DNA of 64,000 nt from Actinostola sp. cb2023 (taxonomy: Eukaryota > Cnidaria > Anthozoa > Actiniaria > Actinostolidae). Shown here piece by piece: positions 8,580-19,173 of this stretch. Numbering within the stretch: the stretch's first letter is position 1; each line of letters opens with the position of its first letter. Location of the stretch: the NCBI GenBank assembly GCA_033675265.1, contig JAUJYZ010001117.1, positions 248,001-312,000 of the forward strand, read 5' to 3'. Both the position numbers and the translations under genes were made by a program. Below the pieces are notes generated by a model. The model was given only the letters and a program-made list of their open reading frames with translations. It made no database searches and was not told the DNA's origin.

Positions 8580-11500
8580 ATGGCGGACATGGAGCGTCCT
8601 GCATCAGGCCCTGCATCAGCTCCCGTCCATTTGGAAAGGAAACTTAGCAGTGCTCCGCTGCCTAATTCACGCGAAGGCTCATTCTCTTCAAACGAACCAG
8701 ACCCAGGCAATTTTTCCGACAATGAACTGGAAGAAATGCTGATTGAAAGAGTTCAAAAGGGCGATCGTCTTGCAAAGTTTCAACTTGGACAGTTTTACTT
8801 TGAGAGAAAGATATTGGACAAGGCAATTGTTACTTTTGAAAGAATCAGGAGTACAGATTTTCAAGCCAAGTATCAGTTGGGTGTTATGTATTATGATGGC
8901 CTTGGAACAAAAGCAGATCACGTGAGTTGCTTTATATTCGAAGTTCTCTCTCAATCAGTCAATCACTCAATGTCTCTATTATTGATCTGTCAAAGTATGC
9001 ATGTACAATATAATAATTATACAGTCAACTGAACTTTCGGAACTTTCTATTAGCATGACATCATCAGGACCATCTTGAACTGTCCAGTTAATAATAATAA
9101 TAATACATTTTATATAGCGCCACTATCCATAACAATGATCAGAGCGCTTAGAATGCTAATTAAAACCTAAAAATATATATACATAACTAAAAAATAATAA
9201 TAATAACATTTCATAACAGTTCAGCACGTTGTCTGCCTTTAATAAGAGAGTGAGAGGGAGCATTTATAATAATGTAGCATTGACCAAACAAAGATCCCTG
9301 TCATTCCCTTTCATCACTTACTGCCTTATTAGTGAGGTGTCTGGCTTAGAGTCGTTTTCGTATGAGTGGGAAACCTACGGTATGGAGTTACGGTCACGGT
9401 ACGGAATCGAAGACATTGTATTCAACCACAGTCACAGCGCGCGCAAAATCATCGCTCAACCAATCAGAATGCTTGGATACGGCATGATGATGGCGTGATA
9501 CGGTCACGCTATGGCACGAACCGTACCGTAGCTACTTCCCACTCATACGAAAACGATTCTATTAGATAGGTGTCATGTTGCCATAGTAATAGTGCAACAC
9601 CTCCAGACTACCTGCCTGTTAATATCTAATATATATCTAATGTATCTCAGAAAAAGGGAGTAGAGTACATGAAAGAAATAGCTGAATCAAAGAACCCAGA
9701 TGCATCTCATCTTGTTCACAATGCACAATACAACATTGGACGAGCCTATTTTGAAGGGTTTGGAGTGAAGCATTCTGACAAGGAAGCAGAAAGGTGGTTC
9801 TTGTTGGCCGCAGAGGATGGTGATCCAAAGGGTAGTGTCAAAGCACAAATGGTATTGGGGATGTTTTATTCAAGACCGGGAGAGGATTCCTTTGACCTAG
9901 AAAAGGTAAAGTTAGCCTACATACAAGTATATCAGTTGTGGATCCAGGGGGAGGGTCAGGGGGGTCCGGACCCCCTGTCATACCTGAGGTTCAATAGTTT
10001 GTTTTATCCTAGAATCTAGTTTTGTCACAGGTTATACATTAATGGACCCCACTCTCAAACATTTCTAGATTCGCCCCTGTACATGTAGCTGGTGCAAAAG
10101 GGAGGGATTGAGGAGAGGAAAGCTTCTTTAACCTCTACTTTCTCCGGCCCATGCCCCAGCTACACAGGCTAGTGCTAAGGTAAAGGAAATGTGCAGTTTT
10201 CATATGCTGTATCATTTTATGTCATACATTTAGTGCAATATTTCATCAGGCTTAGCATCAAGAAGCTACCAGCAATGGGAGTATTGAGTCTCAAGGTAAC
10301 TTCAACTTTTCTCGACAACCTACAATATATATAAATAAATCATTCTTAGCCTATAGAAACCTTGAAAGCCTTCTTTTCACTGACAGGTGCTTTAGGAGTC
10401 ATGTTTGAGTATGGTATTGGAGTCGAGCACAATATTCAATCAGCATTTGAGTGTTTAAAGAGTGCAGCAGTCAGGGGAAATGTTTATGCACAGGGTAATC
10501 TTGCCGTACACTATTATCGAAGAAAACTCTTTAACAAAGCAGCAGATGTTGCAAAAAGGCAAGTTGTTATACCATATCATATTTAGCTCTTTCAGAAATA
10601 ATTGTATATCGAATACTATCTTGAAAATAATGCATTTATTAGGCTAAATACTATCTTGATGATGATATTCTGAATTTGTCTATGGTAGTGTTGCTGAACT
10701 AGATGATGTACAAGCAATAGCAGCAGAAACAGATTGCTTACCAAACTATGTCGCCAAGGGAATAGCTCTGGGTTGCTTTGTTTATGCACGTTGTCTTCAC
10801 CATGGTTATGGTGTTGATAAAGATGTAAAAGGATCTCATCCTTGGTATACCAGGGTAAGTATATAAAAACCTGCTAGACACTAAAGGCCCAGACACATGA
10901 TGCACCTTTCCTTGCAATGTTGCATGCAACAAGAGTTGTTTGGGGTGTCACACGATGCAATGTTGCGCGCAACTGTTGCAGAAGTAGAACTCGATCCACA
11001 GGCAGCCCAACCATTGCTTTTATTTGTGTCTTTTCTGATGGGTTTGGATAAAGCGCGCTGCGCTCAATAAATAATGGGTTCCCTTGAAAGTCCTATGTTC
11101 TTCCTTTGCATCCTCACCGCAGCATGTGTATATTGAAACACGGTATGAAACTAGGTCAGTGACAAATACGTTTTTGACCCTAATTTTGTCAATGTGATGT
11201 GAAAATTCAATTTTTCTTCGAATAACTAAACTTTACCGTATTCTCGAAACACTTTGTAAGTGTCAGTCGTCTAACTTCAACGTACGCTGAGAAACTAATT
11301 TTTGAAATTTTGAGCGTCGTGGCCCGATGCATGTGCGCCGCGTTTTGTTGGTGCACTTTTCCGTGAGGCAGTCGGATTTTACCTTCGAGAGGACATCGGC
11401 AAGCGCTCGGCAAATCTGAATTGTGCTCTTTTTTGCAAGTTTTAATATTTATATTTTGCCGTAAGTCAAAACATCTACAATATACTTTATTTGTTTTCTG

Positions 11501-12837
11501 TTTTGAAATAGTACTTTGTATTGTGTTTTGATTTTTATCGATTAAAATGCTTTAAAATTGAGGCATTGTGTTTTATAAATGCAGAATAGTCTCCATATTT
11601 AGTACTGCACAACACATTTTTGCTATCAGTCTTTAAACAAAATGACAAACAAACGTATTTATTTCAACAATCAGTTAAAATAAGTTTACTAGCTTTTTAC
11701 ACACTGTTTTGCCGTTCTTTCTGTACAATTCATTCACTATATTGATCAGTATTACTACTATGGATATTGTTTTGTATATATAATTAATTATGCCTGTCAC
11801 CACAATCGACGAAGTTTGAATGAATAACAAACATCGGAGTGCGATATTAAAAGCTTACTTACGTTCTTCCGTGAACCATATTTAAAATTACTTGTGACCT
11901 CAGAATAGTATTTGCTAAATGATTTTGCGAGACAATCTAACTTTTTGCACGGGCTTCATGAGTCCATCGCCATTCACAACCCTTATGTAAAGCTATTAAA
12001 TACTGTGTTATCTTTGATGAAGAAGTATGTCTGAATTTGTCTATGGTAGTAAAGTACTGTTCTGAACTTGATTGATGATGTATTTCAATGCCGGGACAAC
12101 TGACAGCTTCAACTGTCTTGTGACAAGCTCGGTCATAAGACTAATATTTATGAAAAATAGCAGAAACAGCCCTTGCATAGAATAGGCAAACTATTTCAAT
12201 GTCTTTTATTAGAGAACAGTTAGAGCTGCTTGAAAATTTATTTAGTTCAGCGTTGTTTTCAACATGGTATGTGTCGAGCACAACTGACATACAATTCTCC
12301 ACCATTCAAAATGAAAAAGATCGTCATCCTGAATTGGAACTTCTACTTACCATGGATTAGGAAAAGAATCCAAACGCTTATAAAAAATCTGCTCATCAAC
12401 TTCTCCGCCATTTTTCAAAACTTCAGGCCCCTGGGACCCCCCACGATGCGTACGACGACTTCGGCTCTGCAATGTTGCACCAACAAATGCACAAGAGTTG
12501 ACTGGGTTTCATACCAATATACACATACACTGCGGGACGCGCGGGATGCACACAGGAAGCCCAACATAGGACATTACTCAACACAGGGAACCCAACATAT
12601 GTATTGCGCGAGCGCTTTAGAACCCTCAAAATCCTACTTCTGCAAATGTTACATGAATATTTTGCAAGAAAAGCAATGCATTGGGTGCCTGTGCTCGATC
12701 CTAATGGTCTTGACTATAGCTGGAAGAAAACATGTGTTACCTCTTTAGCTAACATATTTACCTCTTTCCAGGCTGCATCGTTTGATATGGATATAGCAGC
12801 TCGATTGCAAGACTACATGACATACGGATACATCTGA
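8580..12837 (+). CDS. LRP2BP: LRP2-binding protein, Sel1-like/TPR repeat protein
   Basis: Six exons: 8580-8921, 9651-9905, 10256-10295, 10387-10558, 10689-10854 and 12772-12837 (stop TGA 12835-12837). They sum to 1,041 bases (346 aa, human about 347), with phases matching. Landmarks are AKFQLGQFYFE, AKYQLGVMYYDGLGTKADH (exon 1), NIGRAYFEGFGVKHSDKEAE and GSVKAQMVLGMFYS (exon 2), GALGVMFEYGIGVE and RGNVYAQGNLAVHYY (exon 4), and TDCLPNYVAKGIALG and YARCLHHGYGVD (exon 5). These are a TPR followed by Sel1-like repeats in the LRP2BP order. The family was named as a scaffold binding megalin (LRP2); its role here is inferred. The start at 8580 (MADMERP) was chosen over an in-frame upstream ATG at 8559 because it has the better context; that choice is not certain. 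Exon 3 must use the AG at 10254-10255, because the AG six bases upstream would add an in-frame TAG. The intron after exon 4 has a GC donor (10559). The last intron contains a decayed copy of exon 5. Confidence 0.9.
9089..9195. repeat. AAT-tailed SINE-like element with 'TATATAGCGC' core
   Basis: (AAT)n is followed by ACATTTTATATAGCGCCACTA (in two parts) and AGAGCGCTTAGAATGC. The same arrangement occurs near 21838-21925 and 47238-47320. This is a dispersed family, probably the 3' end of a short retroelement lying on the minus strand. Confidence 0.5.
9348..9560. mobile_element. MITE with 25-27 bp terminal inverted repeats
   Basis: AGAGTCGTTTTCGTATGAG then TGGGAA at 9348-9372 is complementary to TTCCCACTCATACGAAAACG then ATTCT ending at 9560. 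The interior has inverted GTTACGGTCACGGTACGG-like segments and no open frame of interest. It sits in LRP2BP intron 1. Confidence 0.8.
9906..10255 (+). other. LRP2BP intron 2
   Basis: It contains a G-rich patch with GGGGGGTCCGGACCCCCTG-like palindrome around 9957-9976. No other element is recognised. Confidence 0.5.
10882..11005. mobile_element. Fragment of the GGCCCAGACACA MITE family
   Basis: AAAGGCCCAGACACATGATG then CACCTTTCCTTGCAA, and further on GTTGCAGAAGTAGAACTCG, match the inverted-repeat element at 14606-14735 in order and spacing. The right terminus is not seen, so this copy is truncated or rearranged. Confidence 0.5.
12009..12340 (+). pseudogene. Decayed tandem copy of LRP2BP exon 5 and its acceptor
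   Basis: TCTGAATTTGTCTATGGTAGT occurs exactly at the exon 5 acceptor (10669-10689) and again around 12030-12050. Downstream matches keep the same order: GTT(G)CTGAACT..GATGATGTA, ATAGCAG..AAACAG, CAAACTAT, GTTGTTTTCAACATGGT for GTTGTCTTCACCATGGT, and AAAGAT..TCATCCT. Spacing has drifted by insertions and stop codons interrupt it. It lies in the intron between exons 5 and 6 and is a dead duplicated exon. Confidence 0.7.
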
Positions 12838-13010
12838 TAATAATTCAACGATAAATGCCTTTGCATAAATGTGCAAATACTAAATTATTACAAAAAAACA
12901 GTCAGTGAATTTTATATATATATTTTTTTCAACTCAACGATTCAATGCAACTTGAACGGTGTAGCTATTTTGTAAGTATCATGATTTGTGTTTATAAATG
13001 TTTTTAGAAA

Positions 13011-13016
13011 ATTAAA
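13011..13016 (+). terminator. Candidate poly(A) signal of LRP2BP
   Basis: ATTAAA lies about 175 nt after the LRP2BP stop and before the CATSPERB promoter motif. It is the nearest plausible cleavage signal before the next gene. Confidence 0.35.
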
Positions 13017-13052
13017 TAGATAGATGTGTATATGATCACCATCAACAAATCA

Positions 13053-13199
13053 TTTGGGCTCCCTGTGGTTAAATTACGCGCCAAATGTTTAGCGGGAAAC
13101 TGACGCGCGCTGCCTTCGTCACAAAGGTTCACGAAAGTCGGTGTCTTGTACTTTTCGTCTTGTTTTTACTGGGATTTACGTCGTTTTTATGCTGATAAG
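13053..13199 (+). promoter_or_regulatory. Upstream region of the CATSPERB-like gene with shared 21-bp motif
   Basis: TTTGGGCTCCCTG continuing to TGGTTAAA at 13053-13073 matches the LRP2BP upstream copy at 20 of 21 positions. It is followed by CG-rich sequence (ACGCGCC, GACGCGCGC) typical of a TATA-less promoter. The start codon is 13200. Confidence 0.45.
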
Positions 13200-16100
13200 A
13201 TGTTTAAAACCCCTACAAAGACATTCAAGTGTTCTTTCCTCATCATCTTAGTTGTTTTGGAAAATGCATTTTCGTCTTTCTTGCCGTATGAGTTTGAGAA
13301 CGATGGAGACGTGGAAAGCGTTGTCTTCACCGCGGAAGACAACGGTAAAGATTCACTGGGACAGTTGCATTTGCAAGGCTCTTCTCCACAAATCATTTTT
13401 CAACTGAGACGACGTGACAATGACACCAACTACAACAGAAATGTCTTAGTTAGCCGTTACGTTTCTCGAGGAATGCATCCGACTATTATGTTTTGGAATA
13501 CAAGCTGGAGCATCTCGTTTGAACTCAATGAACTCGTTCAAGCTGAAAGTGATGTCTACTGGAAACGAAATATCACAGTCTCCGAGCTCTTTCATCCACA
13601 AACACAACACAACTCCTTTAAAAGATGGAACTTTATCGCAGAGCTGGGAAAGGGACTGAATTTATTCCAGAAAAAAGGGAGTTTGATTATCGGAGATGCT
13701 GAGCCATTGTTGAATTTACAGTTCGGTGACTTGATGGAGTCGAACGCCATTTCTTTGCAATCATTACCGAATGATGTGATTTTAAGGAGCTCACCATGTT
13801 CTTCAGTTGTTGCTGGTGTTGTTCCACTAACTAATATGAGCGAAAATCCTAATTCTGGTAAGTGTTTATTGATCTTACTTGTCCTTGTTGTCTTGTTTTA
13901 TAGTGTTATAAGCTTACTTTATACAGTTGCTATGTTGTTCATGAATATTGTACAATACTTTCAGACATTTTATTATAAGCTTATTATTGACTGTTGTTAT
14001 TACTTTTGTTATATTGTTCAACTTTCATGACTTTGCTGTTGTTTTCTTGACAAATTCACATTGCAAGAATTTCAGCTTTAAAACGTTTTTTTCTAACAAA
14101 ATTTTGTACACCTACTTATTTATGATCATAGGATGCTACTTTGGAGTGACGCACAATTACTTCAGTACATCGTCCATCAAGTGGTACAACCTGCTTCATC
14201 TGTCCTCTGGGACCCCAGATAACCATTCTCTTTGCAAGCAGTCTTCATTCTCCAAATGTTCTAGTTTGTCTGTTCTTGATTTCGCACTACTGAGAAGCCA
14301 TCTACTTTTTGTCACAACTCATGGTATCATGGTGTCTCAGAGTTTTGAAGATGCTATTCGAAGTGGATTTGGTTCAAAGGTATAATTAAGGCCAGGGGCC
14401 TGTTTCTCGAAAGCCCTGTAAACTTTTCGGACCCGAAAAGACATCCCATAAATCTAACTACACTTACTCTACAAAGCTGTTCTTTTGACATTTCCTTCAT
14501 GCAAAGTTTCATGTCTGTAAACTACTTTGTTTTGAAGATATAGATTTTCAAAGAAACCCTTTTCGGGCCCGATAAGCTTTCGGGGCCTTCGAGAAATGGG
14601 CCCCTGGACACACTACTGTGCAACTTTTCTTGCTACGTTACGCGCAAAGTTGCAGAAGTAGGAGCGAGTTCTACTTGTGCGAGTCACGTGTGCAACTGTT
14701 GCAAGAAAAGTTGCATCGTGTGTCTGGGCCTTTATATTTCCACTTACAAAAATTCTAATTTCTTGTCCCCAATAACTTGATTGATGTTTTCCCTATTTTC
14801 AGATCAGTTTCGCAAAAGTGAATTCTGTCCATCCCATAATTGACAAAGCAGCTACACTGGGTAGTCTACAGAGAAGTGACATCCAACTATTCTACACTCC
14901 ACATTGCTACAATAATTTTGTATCAGACAGTAAAGAGGAAGTGTGCATTGTCTACAATAACGGCACTACTATCGTTCTCTGTAGCTCCCCGCCATATGAT
15001 AAATGGGAGCAACATGGTTTTGAAGATATTCCCAGTGGATATGTGGTCGTTAGTTTGGTACTTGACATTCAAAGAAAAACTAAGGTCACCTTGGTTAAGA
15101 ATATTTCAAAGGTACAGTAATTTCTTCGTAACGTTCATTTTTTGATTTGGATATAAAAGGGAGGGGACGGAAGAGGATGGAAAAGGGGAGGGTAACTAAA
15201 TTTTATTTTACAAATTTCTTCCCCTGTGTTTTTATCTACCCTTCTCCATTCACTTCCTTCTCCTTCTCTATTGTATATATGATTTCCAAACGTGAGTTAT
15301 ATAGCATTCAAACATTACATGTATCTATAGTTATTGTTAGTATAACTGATAGTTTTTCTTTTTGTAGGGTAATTCTGTTGTGCAAGTTTATAAGGGATCA
15401 TCACGAAGCTTTCCAACGTTTAAATTTGGTAATCACGAAACTATTACTGGTTTATATTTCCATTTGTACACAAGCGCTATTTATGCATATGGATCTCAGG
15501 TAAGTGTTGCGAGATATACGTAAATGCATACACGTTCTTTGATGTAAAAATATTATGTTGCTTGTCAGTTAAAATTTGCAAAATTAATACCTTATTTTCT
15601 TAAACGTGTAACTTTAGCTTATACGATACTTCGAAAATATTGAACTGACGAAATCAGCTTGAGTTCCGTCCCGATATGAAATGGCTGTTTCTTAATGCGT
15701 ATATCAATTCTTACTGAGTATCTTTGATGGTCTAAGGTGTGGCAGTCGCTAGACGGAGGCAATTCCTTTCATAAAGCTACTACATTTCCCAGCCAAGACG
15801 CTGTGTCGTCCTTCTCAGTCGACCTCTTTGGTGAAACCTATTCTATTGTTTCAAAACTTGGATTAATTCTTATTGGTAAACTAGGGATTCATCGAACAAC
15901 TGTGATCAAGAACCTTGCAAACAACACCCTCACTCTGCCGATATATTCACAAGTTGTAATGGATTCGAAAAGTATTGTTGTTTTGAAGATGAAGTTAAAT
16001 TCCTCAATCCTGTTACTCTATCACGATATTTATAAGATCAACAGTTCTTCAGACGCCAAACAGACACTTCAGTCGACACTGTTAGTAAATTTCAAAAGTG

Positions 16101-17653
16101 AAACCCGAGTGGAATTCTTTACAAGTTGTGATTGTTTTACAGCAGCAAATACGGGGCAAGTAATTTACTCCACATATGGTGGCTCTGCTGTAATTGTTCG
16201 AGTAGAGAAAGCTCCAAGCTTACCCTCCAATGCTTTTAAGCAGCACTTGACAGGATACGTATTGAAACCATTCGTTGAAGTACAAGCAAATGTAACTTCA
16301 ATGATAGAAGTTCAGTGGTCTGGATGGAATGCATCTCTAACTTTACTCAATGGAGGTCAGTGGCAGGAAGACGATGTTGGAAAAACCATTGTACTACCTA
16401 AAGGGCAAAGTTTTCTGTTAGTACACCGTATAAATGAAACAACGTGTATTGGACTATCCTATTTACCATTGACTAACAGTAGACCTTTCCAAGGTGTCTA
16501 CGAAGGGTGGGTCATGTATGACTTCCGTGATCCAGTCTCCAGTGGCAAGGCAACTTGGTGGCTAAAGGAAGATACCTGTAGAAGCGTTCTGACTGAAGTC
16601 ACAGAATTGAGACCTCAATTCTATCATTTAGATTCTACGGATCAATTAGAACTAACCGCGACAGTTGTTAGCAGGAAAAGCTTGAGTAAACCCATCCCTC
16701 GAGTCTTTATCAGTAATCCTGGATTATTTACTATTAAGTCAATGTATCATAGGTCGCATTTAAACACTACCCTAAAGATTACTATCAAACAGAGACCATT
16801 GGCTACAGGGTCGTCACCACTGACTATCGTCCTGGAGAATTCATCCCTCTTTTGTCGCACTAACTCACTTACAGTTACAGTCCATAGTGGCTGCCCTCCA
16901 TCAAAGACTATGCGTTACATCTATCCATCGACCTTTACTGATGAAATATTCCTAGATTCTAAAGCAATGGACTCTAAAGGAATGGTGAGGAACTTTAAGC
17001 TTCCGTATAACTACAGACCACCATCTGCCCGAGGCATAGCTATCCCAATGACAAGGAATATATACAATGTCGACCAACAAAAACCTCATTATAGAAGCTC
17101 ATACGCAATCACACGGGAAACAGTGAGGTACAAGCAGTGCGCAGGGGCAAAAGAGCGCGCAAGTTGCGGATGTACCCACGCAATGAGGCGATCGTCATTA
17201 GTAGAACACTCAGACTGCGTTGATACTACTTACATGCTTTCCTTCAATGAAAGATTAAAGCCGAAATTCTTAATATCAAGAGAGGGGAGCGAAACCGAAT
17301 CACTCCATTCGCCGTTTTATTTAGAGGAGCTTAACCAACGAGTTGATTATGTAATTATCAACCCAAGCAACAAGAGTGTATCAGAAACTACTGCTGTTAT
17401 TATGGAAGAGAAGATCAATAGCTCCATTGAGTTCATGGGATCAGGACTTTACCACTTTAAAGCTCACACAGTTCGAGAAAATTACACTTTTTGTGAACTA
17501 ACTGCTGAATTTGTAGTATTTATTGTGGAAACACCTTTACCCTATCCTGTTAAGGACATCGTCATGGCTTGTACTGCAATGGGTTTCTCAACCTTGCTTT
17601 TTTTGACTTACTTGACTTACTCTCACGGGAAGAAGAAAATCGAGTATGATTAA
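13200..17653 (+). CDS. CATSPERB: CatSper channel auxiliary subunit beta-like protein
   Basis: Five exons: 13200-13857, 14132-14379, 14803-15111, 15368-15499 and 15737-17653 (stop TAA). They sum to 3,264 bases (1,087 aa; human CATSPERB is about 1,116), with all phases matching. The N-terminus (KCSFLIILVVLENAF, about residues 10-24) is a signal peptide or first membrane segment. A large, N-glycosylation-rich extracellular region follows, with GLNLFQKKGSLI, EPLLNLQFGDLM and PCSSVVAGVV. Its C-terminal part has the cysteine motif QCAGAKERASCGCT, then HSDCVDTTY. A single membrane segment near residues 1056-1076 (MACTAMGFSTLLFLTYLTY) is followed by a short basic tail. This is the layout of CatSper beta, a single-pass subunit of the pH-gated sperm flagellar Ca2+ channel. 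CATSPERD/E share the C-terminal fold, so the paralogue call is less sure than the family. The ATG at 13200 is the first in frame; the out-of-frame ATG at 13190 is short. The last exon alone holds 639 codons. Confidence 0.8.
14394..14606. mobile_element. MITE with GGGGCCTGTTTCTCGAA ends
   Basis: GGGGCCTGTTTCTCGAAAG (about 14396-14414) is complementary to CTTCGAGAAATGGGCCCC (about 14587-14604). Inner matches are CCCTGTAAACTTTTCGG and its partner. It carries no coding sequence and lies in the intron after exon 2 of CATSPERB. Confidence 0.75.
14607..14735. mobile_element. MITE with GGCCCAGACACACGATGCAA ends
   Basis: GTGCAACTTTTCTTGC near 14619-14634 is complementary to GCAAGAAAAGTTGCATC near 14700-14716, with outer ACACACT and AGTGTGTC-like ends and TGTGTCTGGGCCTTT at the right. 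It abuts the preceding MITE directly. A truncated relative lies at 10882-11005. Confidence 0.65.
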
Positions 17654-17704
17654 GCTCGTTAAACAATCCGATCTCTGTAGAAATGTAGTTTCTTAGATCC
17701 CGTT

Positions 17705-18012
17705 CAGAGGGGGACATTGGGGGGTTCTGAACACCGCAACACCGCAAAAAAAAAATCGAAAACACCGCATCACCCAAAAAAACCCGAAAACTGACCAAAA
17801 CGAAAACCCTTTCTGAAAAGGGTTTGACACCGCAACTTCACAAGTAATATATCGCTTCACCGAACACCGTAGGTTTAGAAACACAAACACCGCATTCCGC
17901 AGGATTTACGATCACCGCAACACCGCAATGTTTAATTTTTTTCACCGCAACGTAACACCGCAATAAAAATTGCCCAACATCGCAACACCGCAAACCCCAA
18001 TGTCCCCCTCCG
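17705..18012. mobile_element. MITE with internal AACACCGCA repeats
   Basis: GAGGGGGACATTGGGG at about 17708-17723 is complementary to CCCCAATGTCCCCCTC at about 17995-18010. The interior holds about ten degenerate copies of (C)AACACCGCA. It lies about 50 bp after the CATSPERB stop. Confidence 0.75.
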
Positions 18013-18560
18013 TTCACAAAGTTTCATGTTCGTTGAAAAATATATTGTTTACAGATCACTTAATTTTATAAAAATGTTGCGTTTTGAATTTAAAATGTAT
18101 GCGCATATGTGCGCAATCAAGTTTCGTTTTTGTATAGTCAGGCAAAACAGCGCACTAGCCTACTAAGAAATGGTCAGGGATATTAAGCGAAATCAATGCA
18201 CATTTATGTTTATTAGTTAATAGTTAGGTCAATTTTCTTTGATGTGCCATGGCTATTATCCAGCTTGTTAACCCATACAGGCATTAAGCCATATATGACG
18301 TACATGGGATTAGTGTACTTAACTAATTTATGGCGCCTTGTTTACTCTTGAGCCATTTACCAAGGTACAAAACTATTCTTTCATTAGCGGTGTAAGATGT
18401 ATTATTAGTATTATTTACTTTAGTTTTTCCCTGTGAAATCAGGGTATGTTATTTTACCAATTAATAAATTCTACGTTCCGCCAGTTTAAAATCAAAACCG
18501 CTAAACAATACTCTTGCTTGTAGCAAACATAATAACCCGTTTTTTATACATTATATAATA
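18013..18560. other. Intergenic AT-rich sequence
   Basis: No gene, RNA or repeat is recognised here beyond general AT richness. Confidence 0.5.
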
Positions 18561-18562
18561 TA

Positions 18563-19135
18563 ATTGTTAATCCTCCAGTTTCAAACTTATAGATTATGTG
18601 AGTACCTCGCTGCACAAGTACAATACACCGGCTAAGACCTATGAACTCTGGTTATGTTTTGATCTGACGTGTTGACGTTCTTAGAGATACATAGTTACTG
18701 TGTATTTATGAAGGTATTACACTCGATATTCTTTCACATGAATCATTGTTAAAGAACAAAACAAAACCTTTAAACAAAACTCTTACGGGTCTAGGTATAA
18801 GGACATATCGAGGTATACATAAAGGAGTTGTTGTTGTTGTTTTTGTTTTTGTCACTTGTAACAAACATTTCCTTGTTTTCCATAGATGTCCAATAATTTA
18901 ATCCTCCAGCTTTCAAACTTGCACAATATGTCAATACCTCGCTGCACAAGTACAATACACACTAGGAGTATGAACTCTTGTATTGTATTGTTGTGTTCAA
19001 TGTTGATCAGCGATAACACACTAAGACCTATTATGCACGATAGAAGTCAACATGATCATTACATAACGTTATTAGACCTACAAGATGTCAGTTGTGTATT
19101 TATCAAGGTATTACACATGAGATTCTGAGGAGGGA
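18563..19135. repeat. Diverged direct duplication upstream of the 205-aa gene
   Basis: Copy 1 (about 18568-18725) and copy 2 (about 18899-19115) share AATCCTCCAG..TTTCAAACTT, ACCTCGCTGCACAAGTACAA, TATGAACTCT, CTAAGACCTAT and TGTGTATTTAT..AAGGTATTACAC. Gaps of tens of bases separate the matches. The second copy ends about 45 bp before the start codon at 19174. Confidence 0.8.
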
Positions 19136-19173
19136 GTCTTAAACACCAAATAACCACCCACTTCGATGATCAG

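Noticed and set aside
12230..12748. 172-codon open frame in the last LRP2BP intron
   Set aside because: It overlaps the decayed exon copy and repeat-like sequence, has no recognisable motif, and the flanking exons splice across it in phase.
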